A DNA stretch of 7,915 bases from Clostridium sp. CAG:632 (GTDB lineage Bacteria > Bacillota > Clostridia > Lachnospirales > Lachnospiraceae), in the NCBI GenBank assembly GCA_000431515.1, contig HF991338.1:9436-17350 (forward strand). The letters run 5' to 3'. Below are positions 1 through 5,212 of the stretch, piece after piece (the first letter of the stretch is position 1; each line of letters opens with the position of its first letter). Under the pieces are notes generated by a model, which was not told the DNA's origin, did no database searches, and was given only the letters and a program-made list of their open reading frames with translations. The translations under genes and the position numbers were made by a program.

Positions 1-83
1 GCACTCATCCCGGCGAAGCCGGTGCCGAGACCGGCACCCATACCGGCGAAAAAGGTAACCAGAATAGTGATTAAAAGTTTCAT
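1..83 (-). CDS. TauE/SafE (TSUP) family permease, N-terminal fragment
   Basis: Only the first 27 codons are inside the window; the gene continues beyond base 1. The visible peptide begins MKLLITILVTFFAG and continues with a Gly/Ala-rich stretch (GMGAGLGTGFAGMS), a hydrophobic first membrane helix with a glycine-rich end. From memory of the family, this resembles the start of clostridial TauE/SafE (TSUP) permeases, which move sulfite, sulfonates or other small organic anions across the cytoplasmic membrane. The ATG at 83-81 lies one base after the stop codon of the upstream marR gene. Its ribosome site (GAGGAG on the minus strand, about 92-97) sits inside the last codons of marR, so translation is probably coupled and expression tied to that repressor. 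With so little sequence the family call is a recognition of the opening residues, and another small-molecule permease is possible. Confidence 0.6.
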   Translation of the reverse strand, partial: MKLLITILVTFFAGMGAGLGTGFAGMS

Positions 84-84
84 G

Positions 85-519
85 TTATTTCTCCTCTTCT
101 AAAATAATATCCAGATTTTTTTCTATCAGAGATATGGTGGCAAAGAATGCTTCCTTCATATCATTATCAATGTTGTTAAAAAGACGTTCGGAAAACTCCT
201 CCTGAAGCTGCCGACCACGAAGAATGACAGGTTGTGCTTTATCGGTGCAGATAAGCTCTGTTTTCCGGCGGTCACCGGCCACAGCCTGACGGATCAGATA
301 TCCCTCCTGCACCAGCCGATCCACGTTTACAGATACAAGATTGGCCTTGATATGGCGGATTTCCACAATATCACGGGCGGTTTTATATGTGGGATTGTTT
401 GCGAGAAACAATAGAATATCAAAGGCTGTCTGGGGCAGACCGAGTTCCTGGCAAAGAGGCTTGCAGGCGGAGTTATAGGCCAGAGCCGTTTTTCGTGCAA
501 ATATAATACTTGGTTTCAT
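85..519 (-). CDS. MarR-family winged-helix transcriptional regulator
   Basis: This 144-residue protein has the usual length and layout of a MarR repressor, a homodimer that binds palindromic DNA and lets go when a ligand or oxidant is sensed. The N-terminal dimerisation helix spans roughly 5-27. The winged helix-turn-helix spans about 30-95, with a recognition helix near 57-72 (IKANLVSVNVDRLVQEG). The wing near 76-92 contains the typical basic GDRRK (82-86) followed by TELICTDKA. The C-terminal helices (about 97-144) complete the dimer interface. Cys19 and Cys23 lie one helical turn apart in the first helix, and Cys91 is in the wing strand. There is no better in-frame start: the codons just upstream include a TAA. 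The likely Shine-Dalgarno (GGAG, 537-534) is an unusual 14 bases from the ATG. The downstream coupled permease is the obvious regulated target. The family is certain; the ligand is unknown. Confidence 0.92.
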   Translation of the reverse strand: MKPSIIFARKTALAYNSACKPLCQELGLPQTAFDILLFLANNPTYKTARDIVEIRHIKANLVSVNVDRLVQEGYLIRQAVAGDRRKTELICTDKAQPVILRGRQLQEEFSERLFNNIDNDMKEAFFATISLIEKNLDIILEEEK

Positions 520-522
520 AAT

Positions 523-534
523 GAATAGTTATTC
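523..534. promoter_or_regulatory. 12-bp palindrome, candidate MarR operator 2
   Basis: GAATAGTTATTC is a perfect inverted repeat (GAATA, two-base centre, TATTC) lying between the marR ribosome site and its ATG. Its first eight bases (GAATAGTT, 523-530) closely match GAATGGTT at 553-560 in the upstream dyad, exactly 30 bp away and in the same orientation. A two-base loop is too tight for an RNA hairpin, so a DNA-binding site is the more natural reading. Confidence 0.42.
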
Positions 535-542
535 TCCATATA

Positions 543-571
543 CTTCAAAGTTGAATGGTTCATTTTTGAAG
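543..571. promoter_or_regulatory. 29-bp dyad, candidate MarR operator 1
   Basis: An imperfect palindrome is centred on base 557. Outer arms CTTCAAA (543-549) and TTTGAAG (565-571) pair perfectly, as do inner arms TGAA (552-555) and TTCA (559-562), so 11 of 14 position pairs are complementary. It covers the predicted transcription start of marR, where a bound repressor would block RNA polymerase. This fits the common MarR autoregulation arrangement. Binding itself is inferred. Confidence 0.5.
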
Positions 572-572
572 C

Positions 573-601
573 ATCATAGCATAGAAGGCTTAAAATTGCA
601 A
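573..601 (-). promoter_or_regulatory. Predicted sigma-A promoter of marR and the permease
   Basis: Reading the minus strand, TTGCAA (601-596) and TATGAT (578-573) are separated by 17 bases. They match the -35 and -10 consensus at four and five of six positions. Transcription would begin near 566, inside the dyad at 543-571, giving a leader of about 47 bases before the marR ATG. Confidence 0.6.
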
Positions 602-671
602 GAAATTGGAATATGGAAAAAAGCTGGGAGGATAGCCGGATAGAAATGCGACTTGGCAGACTCAATAGGAT

Positions 672-704
672 AAAAGCGGAGAGACCATTGATTTCTTCGC
701 TTTT
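672..704 (+). terminator. Orphan terminator-like hairpin
   Basis: Bases 672-684 pair with 692-704 to give a 13-bp stem (two G-U pairs) around a 7-base loop (CCATTGA). The 3' arm ends in a run of T at 701-705, with more T at 709-712. This is the form of an intrinsic terminator for plus-strand transcription. On the minus strand the two G-U pairs become A-C mismatches, so the plus orientation is favoured. No plus-strand gene precedes it in the window. It could end an unannotated small RNA or block read-through toward the next promoter. Confidence 0.45.
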
Positions 705-777
705 TACGTTTTAAAACATAACATAAATGTCATGAAGACCACATGATGCCAGAATCTGCGCATATGATGTCAGTAAC

Positions 778-807
778 TTGAAACCTTCCGAAAAAGTATT
801 GTATTAT
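778..807 (+). promoter_or_regulatory. Predicted sigma-A promoter of the surface-protein gene
   Basis: TTGAAA (778-783) and TATTAT (802-807) each match consensus at five of six positions, with an 18-base spacer; overlapping TATTAT-like choices exist down to base 810. The start would be near 814, giving a leader of about 56 bases. That leader begins with a perfect A/T inverted repeat (815-820 with 824-829, GGG loop). The ribosome site AAAGGGGG (855-862) is 7 bases before the ATG at 870. Confidence 0.55.
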
Positions 808-869
808 TATAAATAAAAATGGGATTTTTGTGCTGTGAACCATAGTAAATAAACAAAGGGGGAATTCGA

Positions 870-2735
870 ATGAATAAGAAGACAAGTGTGATCCTGAGTA
901 TTTGTATTTGCGTGGCAATGATATTAGCATTGTGTACCGGGCATGTGGACTCTGTTTATGCAGATTCTGAAAATTGGACGATATTAGATTTTGTGGAGAG
1001 TAGTGATATGTCAGTGGTAATACGGGATGGAAAGGCAATCTGGCAGAAGGAAGGATATCCGAATGTGGAATATACCGTGGAATTGGTGACTAAGAATTCT
1101 GATCAGGGAGAAACCTATCAGACATGTGCAATTACCGAAGGTACCTGCCTGATCGATTTGAATGAAAAGGAGTATTATCTGAAGATAAAAACAAATGTAG
1201 TGGTCAATGATCCGGATGATATAGGAAACGTAGATATACCGGACGGAACTCCGATGTTATATATCAATGGGACCGGATATGATGTGACTGCCAATGCCTA
1301 TGTGAAGCTGGATACGAATATGTTTAGCGGAAGATTGGACATTCAGATGACACTGAGTCCAATCTCACCGAGACCACAGTATCCGGATACGATAGCAGTC
1401 AGAGCACTTTATGATGGCTTTGGAATGTCAGTTTATCTGAATGGAAATAAGGTTGGAGGTGAATCCGCTGCAATCACGGGATCTGCACGAGGTTATGCGA
1501 CCGGTGATATCCGGAATCTGATTACAATCCAGCTGGCGTTTGGTGATGGAACGATTGGTTCTATAAATGTAAATGGTGAGGATATTAATTTGCCGGAAAA
1601 TGTAGGAGACAGATTTGAGTTTGCAGTAGAACCTTCCGATTCATATAACATTGTCGTAAAGAAATCTACGGCGGTGGTACCGGTACCAAGAACCATTATC
1701 TGGGCGGCCGACCGGAAAGATAATTCGTCTCTGCGGGACGATGATCTGCTAAAAAACGGTACCGTGGAGATTTTGGACATTAAGGATGAAGCAGGAAATT
1801 CCGTTGGCCTTGGATATGTCGATCAGGATTTGGAGAAAAATACCGGCATGGCAGTTGTAATACCGGGCAGTACGGTTGTCTTCCGTTTAAAACCGGATTA
1901 TGGTTATCAGTTGACTTCCATCAAGATTAATGATGAGGTGCTGACGGCGGGAGAGGAACAGTCTACATTTGAATACGTGATGCCGGATACCAATGTACAT
2001 ATAAGCGGAATTTTTGGAAAGGTAGAGGACCGAGTCGATGCAGTGGCAGAAGATATTAAAAGTGGAACGGTTAAACTGGGCGAGGGCGAATTGGATTCCG
2101 GTTCTGCGATTTTATCGGTTCTGGATGCTGAGATGAGTAAAGAAGCAAAGGATGATCTTGCAGCATCAGTAAAAGAGTATAAGGTATCTTCTTATCTGAA
2201 TATTAAACTGAATCAGATTCTTTATAAGGGAACCGCAGAGGACGTTTGGTCAAACCAGATAAAACAATTACGGAATAAAGCAACGATCACTCTGCAATTA
2301 GCACAGGACATTGATGGAGATGAGTTTGTGATCGTACATGAAAAGCAGGATGGTACTTATGAAGTAATACCGGCTGTATATGATGCAAAGAACAGGACCA
2401 TTACATTTCAGACCTCCGGTTTTTCAAACTATGCGATCGCCGGCAGACAGACGAAGGATACCACGGAAGATTCATCAAAGGATACGACTGAGGACAGAAG
2501 TACAACTACAACAGAGGATCGGAGAACAACAGAAGCATCTACTACAACCGAAGCTCGTAGGACAACCGAAGCATCTACCGTAACAACAGAGACAGCAGCA
2601 TCGACGACAGTGGTTAAAACAACCGGAACCGCTGCAACACCGGGAACGGGAGATCCGGTTAATTTATATGCATGTCTTGCATTTCTGCTGATTGCAGGTA
2701 TCGGTCTGACCGGTGCGATTCGGAAGAACAAATAG
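870..2735 (+). CDS. Secreted, probably wall-anchored surface protein with Thr-rich stalk
   Basis: This 621-residue protein is built for export and surface display. A signal peptide with a short basic start and hydrophobic core occupies residues 1-31, with likely cleavage after VYA31. Residues 32-390 look like beta-rich modules. One at about 331-383 (PGSTVVFRL, then YGYQLTSIKINDE, then MPDTNVHISGIFG) resembles divergent InlB-type B-repeats, and a weaker copy may lie at 224-265. Residues 391-525 form another domain ending in FSNYAIAG, a motif common just before the stalk in clostridial surface proteins. Residues 529-586 are a Thr/Glu-rich low-complexity stalk. The C-terminus has TPGTGD (590-595), a hydrophobic helix (about 599-616) and a basic tail (RKNK), the layout of a sortase signal. 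The motif is not LPxTG but resembles the PxTG form known from clostridial sortases. The ATG has a strong ribosome site. The ligand and function are unknown; adhesion or envelope maintenance is only a guess. Confidence 0.85.
   Translation: MNKKTSVILSICICVAMILALCTGHVDSVYADSENWTILDFVESSDMSVVIRDGKAIWQKEGYPNVEYTVELVTKNSDQGETYQTCAITEGTCLIDLNEKEYYLKIKTNVVVNDPDDIGNVDIPDGTPMLYINGTGYDVTANAYVKLDTNMFSGRLDIQMTLSPISPRPQYPDTIAVRALYDGFGMSVYLNGNKVGGESAAITGSARGYATGDIRNLITIQLAFGDGTIGSINVNGEDINLPENVGDRFEFAVEPSDSYNIVVKKSTAVVPVPRTIIWAADRKDNSSLRDDDLLKNGTVEILDIKDEAGNSVGLGYVDQDLEKNTGMAVVIPGSTVVFRLKPDYGYQLTSIKINDEVLTAGEEQSTFEYVMPDTNVHISGIFGKVEDRVDAVAEDIKSGTVKLGEGELDSGSAILSVLDAEMSKEAKDDLAASVKEYKVSSYLNIKLNQILYKGTAEDVWSNQIKQLRNKATITLQLAQDIDGDEFVIVHEKQDGTYEVIPAVYDAKNRTITFQTSGFSNYAIAGRQTKDTTEDSSKDTTEDRSTTTTEDRRTTEASTTTEARRTTEASTVTTETAASTTVVKTTGTAATPGTGDPVNLYACLAFLLIAGIGLTGAIRKNK
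2454..2627 (+). repeat. Tandem repeats encoding the Thr/Glu stalk
   Basis: The codons for residues 529-586 contain short imperfect repeats. An 8-residue unit, KDTTEDSS then KDTTEDRS, is followed by a 12-residue unit, RRTTEASTTTEA then RRTTEASTVTTE. Synonymous differences between copies (for example aca/acc/act/acg threonine codons) show they are diverged. The result is an extended hydrophilic spacer between the folded domains and the anchor, rich in potential O-glycosylation sites. Confidence 0.7.
2637..2726 (+). other. C-terminal TPGTG cell-wall sorting signal
   Basis: Codons 590-619 encode TPGTGD, then a helix from about residue 599 (LYACLAFLLIAG and onward) and the start of a basic tail. 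The order motif, hydrophobic segment, positive charge is that of a sortase substrate. Threonine replaces the usual residue in front of PxTG. If no matching sortase exists in the genome, the helix would simply serve as a membrane anchor. Confidence 0.6.
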
Positions 2736-2899
2736 AAGGAAGTAACTGCCGACATAATTTATTATAAAATATGATGCTGTTTTGATGCCGATTCGTTGTA
2801 TCTAATATGGAGTATTCTGATATTTTAAATGCACAGACAGAAGAAACCGTGAATAAGAGAGTAAGAGATAAGGTTTGGATATAGGGAGTGTGCAGTCCG
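2736..2899 (+). other. Intergenic spacer without a clear terminator
   Basis: This AT-rich spacer contains a small A/T palindrome, ATAATTTATTAT (2754-2765). It has no GC stem followed by a T run, so no intrinsic terminator for the surface-protein gene is seen. The best promoter-like pair (TTGATG at 2782, ATATGG at 2805) is weak. The lysozyme-like gene may therefore depend on read-through. Confidence 0.4.
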
Positions 2900-3694
2900 G
2901 TGAGGCGTGAAAAAAGCAGGCGAAAACAGTATAATGAAAAGGCACAGACAAGGATTGTGTGTGGTCTGATTCTGGTGCTTGGAATAGTTTCTTTTATGCA
3001 GAATCACTATGATGCATATTGGAAGAAATCGCAGACCATGACGGTTATTACAGTGAACGGATGTGAATCACAGACTCCGGAAGCACAGTTGCAGATTAAG
3101 CTGGAGAAGGCAGTAGAGGACTATATGAATCTGGGGCAGATGATAAAAACAGCCCCCTGTTATTCTACGGAGGATGCACTGGACTGCGTACTGCAGTATG
3201 ATGCGGAGATTACGGCGGCGGCTCAGAGATACGGAGTAGAGAAGGCAATGATCCAGGCGGTTCTGTTTCAGGAACTTCGCTTCTATGGAATAGAGGATCC
3301 GGTGGCAGATGCATGGGTAGCCATGACCTATGCAGAGGCATCCCTGTTTCGGATGATACGGAAGCAGGATTCCTCGACCGGGATTGCACAGATTTATGCG
3401 AAAACTGCAATCGAGGCACATAACTGGAAGTATGGTACAGAATACGATCCGTCAGATATTGCCACTTTAGAGCAGTTCTGGATGGGATTGCAGGATGATA
3501 CCTGTTGTATCGATACGGAGGCAATGGTTCTGGCAAAGATCATGGATGATCGGCAGGTTAGCATACCATTGACAGAGGATGAGACGGGGCAGGTCATGGC
3601 ACGGTACAATGGCACGAACGACTGGGCACAGAAGTATGGGGCGGTAACGGCCCGGTATTATGCAGCATTTCAGGAATATGATGAAATAGATTGA
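2900..3694 (+). CDS. Membrane-anchored lysozyme/lytic transglycosylase-like protein
   Basis: The protein has a basic cytoplasmic N-terminus (RREKSRRK), one membrane helix (about residues 18-34 from this start) and an extracellular domain. That domain carries marks of the goose-lysozyme/SLT fold. A candidate catalytic Glu lies in LFQELRFYG, GIAQI stands where GLMQI is usual, and RYNGTNDWAQKYG resembles the late YNaG motif. The family cleaves the glycan strands of peptidoglycan, so local wall remodelling is the likely job. The usual ES pair is EL here, so activity is not certain. The upstream in-frame stop at 2882-2884 leaves GTG at 2888 or GTG at 2900. The latter is preferred because GGGAG (2884-2888) is 11 bases before it and overlaps the former. 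The earlier start would add four residues. It follows the surface-protein gene by 164 bases with no clear terminator or promoter between, so read-through is possible. The fold assignment is moderate and comes from motifs only. Confidence 0.68.
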   Translation: MRREKSRRKQYNEKAQTRIVCGLILVLGIVSFMQNHYDAYWKKSQTMTVITVNGCESQTPEAQLQIKLEKAVEDYMNLGQMIKTAPCYSTEDALDCVLQYDAEITAAAQRYGVEKAMIQAVLFQELRFYGIEDPVADAWVAMTYAEASLFRMIRKQDSSTGIAQIYAKTAIEAHNWKYGTEYDPSDIATLEQFWMGLQDDTCCIDTEAMVLAKIMDDRQVSIPLTEDETGQVMARYNGTNDWAQKYGAVTARYYAAFQEYDEID

Positions 3695-3719
3695 CGATTT
3701 GTACAGTTTGGATTATGAT
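3691..3719 (+). promoter_or_regulatory. Strong sigma-A promoter overlapping a stop codon
   Basis: TTGACG (3691-3696) and TATGAT (3714-3719) each match consensus at five of six positions with an ideal 17-base spacer. The TGA stop of the lysozyme-like gene (3692-3694) lies inside the -35 box. Transcription would start near 3726, leaving a 37-base leader before the MATE ATG. This makes the TTG at 3691 an unlikely start codon, since it would lie upstream of the transcript. Confidence 0.65.
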
Positions 3720-3762
3720 TATCCGGAGCAAGAATAACTGTAGAAATGTTGCAGGTGAGAAA

Positions 3763-5133
3763 ATGAATAATAAGAATGTGATTTATAAGAAAGCTCTGCT
3801 CCTGGCGGTTCCGATGATGGTTCAGAATGGAATTACCAATGCGGTAAGTCTGGTCGACAACCTGATGGTCGGAAGGCTGGGGACAGAGAGTATGACGGCT
3901 GTTTCCATTGCGGGACAGCTGATTTTTGTGTTTAATTTGGCTATTTTCGGAGGAATATCCGGGCCTGGAATTTACGGAGCCCAGTATTATGGACAAGGAA
4001 ATAAAAAAGGTTTTCAGGATATATTCCGGCTAAAGCTCTGGATCTGTACTCTGTGTGCTCTGGTGGGAATTGCAATATTTATCTTTGGCGGAAGCCGGCT
4101 GCTTAGCCTGTATCTGCATGGTACATCTGTGAATATTGACGCAGAACTAACACTGGAATATGGGTTACAGTATCTTTATATTATGTTGTTTGGACTGATC
4201 CCTTTCTCGATTACACAGGTATATGCCAGCAGTCTCCGGGAAACCGGTGAAAGTATGAAGCCAATGATTGCCGGAGTGGCATCAGTAGTCATAGATGTGA
4301 TATTCAATTACTTTCTGATATATGGTAAGTTCGGATTTCCGCGATTGGGCGTCCGGGGAGCTGCGATTGCTACTGTGCTTGCCAGAGTGGTGGAAATGGC
4401 AATCGTGATTGTATGGTCACATGCAAAGAAAGAAGAACATACATTTCTAAAAGGGATATATAGGACCTTGAAAATTCCGCTGCGTGATATGAAGATCGTA
4501 ATTCGAAAGGGAATTCCGATTTTTGCAAATGAGTTTTTATGGGCCGGTGGAATCGCGGTGTTAACACAGTGTTACTCGATCAGAGGACTACAGGTGGTAG
4601 CCGGATTGAATATTTCTAATGCAATTTGTAATCTTTTAAATGTGGTATTTGTGGCTATGGGAAATGCGGTCGGCATTCTGATCGGACAGTATCTGGGAGC
4701 ATCGAAGTTTGAAGAAGCAAAGAAGTATTCTATGAAGCTGATGTGGTTTACCGGTGTTATGTGCCTGTTTCTGACCGGGATTCTGATACTATGTGCCAAG
4801 GGATTTCCGGAATTATATGATACTACACCGGAGGTGAAGGATCTGGGTCGGTGGTTTATTGTGATAACGGCACTCTTTTTCCCATTACAGGGATTTTTGA
4901 ATGTTCTTTATTTCACATTGCGATCAGGAGGAAAGACAGTGATTACGTTTCTGTTCGACAGCGTATTTTCCTGGGTGATTCCGGTGCCGCTGGCGTTTGT
5001 GCTGTCTTCCTTTACACAACTTCCTGTGCTGGGAGTCTATGCTATTATTCAGAGTATGGATATGATCAAGGTGATTGTAGGTTATATTCTGGTAAAGAGG
5101 GGAGTCTGGATCACCAATTTGGTTGATTCATAA
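3763..5133 (+). CDS. MATE-family efflux transporter (first of two)
   Basis: This 456-residue polytopic membrane protein has the length and twelve-helix pattern of MATE exporters, which expel drugs, metabolites or dyes using a Na+ or H+ gradient. Two homologous halves are visible. Half one (about 1-220) begins with VDNLMVGRLGTES (31-43), has GPGIYGAQYYGQGNKKGFQ (67-85) and the motif LRETGESMKPM (158-168). Half two (about 245-450) has GQYLGASKFEEAKK (308-321) and LRSGGKTV (386-393). The first half keeps an acidic residue in helix 1 (Asp32). An in-frame TTG at 3691 would add 24 polar, non-conserved residues and lies upstream of the predicted transcript start. The ATG at 3763 instead has AGGTG five bases before it and begins at the conserved helix. 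Substrate cannot be told from sequence. It is co-oriented with a second MATE gene 79 bases downstream of its stop. Confidence 0.92.
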   Translation: MNNKNVIYKKALLLAVPMMVQNGITNAVSLVDNLMVGRLGTESMTAVSIAGQLIFVFNLAIFGGISGPGIYGAQYYGQGNKKGFQDIFRLKLWICTLCALVGIAIFIFGGSRLLSLYLHGTSVNIDAELTLEYGLQYLYIMLFGLIPFSITQVYASSLRETGESMKPMIAGVASVVIDVIFNYFLIYGKFGFPRLGVRGAAIATVLARVVEMAIVIVWSHAKKEEHTFLKGIYRTLKIPLRDMKIVIRKGIPIFANEFLWAGGIAVLTQCYSIRGLQVVAGLNISNAICNLLNVVFVAMGNAVGILIGQYLGASKFEEAKKYSMKLMWFTGVMCLFLTGILILCAKGFPELYDTTPEVKDLGRWFIVITALFFPLQGFLNVLYFTLRSGGKTVITFLFDSVFSWVIPVPLAFVLSSFTQLPVLGVYAIIQSMDMIKVIVGYILVKRGVWITNLVDS

Positions 5134-5212
5134 GTCTGCCGGACAGATGGATGAGATAAGAATAAGATGCGGAATACTTAAATGATAAATACAGAAAAGA
5201 AGGTTGATGTCA

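Larger units (their letters stand above)
520..869. other. Divergent intergenic region
   Basis: These 350 bases separate the leftward marR transcript from the rightward surface-protein gene. They hold the marR promoter and operators (520-601), a terminator-like hairpin on the plus strand (672-704), and the promoter, A/T hairpin and ribosome site of the surface-protein gene (778-862). The stretch 602-671 shows nothing recognisable except a 33-codon open frame without a ribosome site. The stretch 705-777 is AT-rich with no supported feature. Confidence 0.7.

Noticed and set aside
18..38. GC-rich inverted repeats (GCCGGT/ACCGGC and GGTGCC/GGCACC)
   Set aside because: They fall in Gly/Ala codons of the permease start and are explained by the coding of a GAGLGTG stretch.
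613..714. 33-codon plus-strand ORF starting MEKSWEDSRIEM
   Set aside because: There is no Shine-Dalgarno before its ATG, and its last third lies inside the terminator-like hairpin. It is more likely chance.
2429..2755. 108-codon minus-strand open frame with Val/Ser repeats
   Set aside because: It is a mirror of the Thr-repeat stalk codons of the surface protein, with no ribosome site.
2782..2810. Possible promoter TTGATG-17-ATATGG for the lysozyme-like gene
   Set aside because: The -10 match is too poor to call; it is only mentioned in the spacer entry.
4851..5126. 91-codon plus-strand frame inside the first MATE gene
   Set aside because: The MATE reading frame is intact through this region with conserved motifs, so there is no frameshift and this is a shadow.
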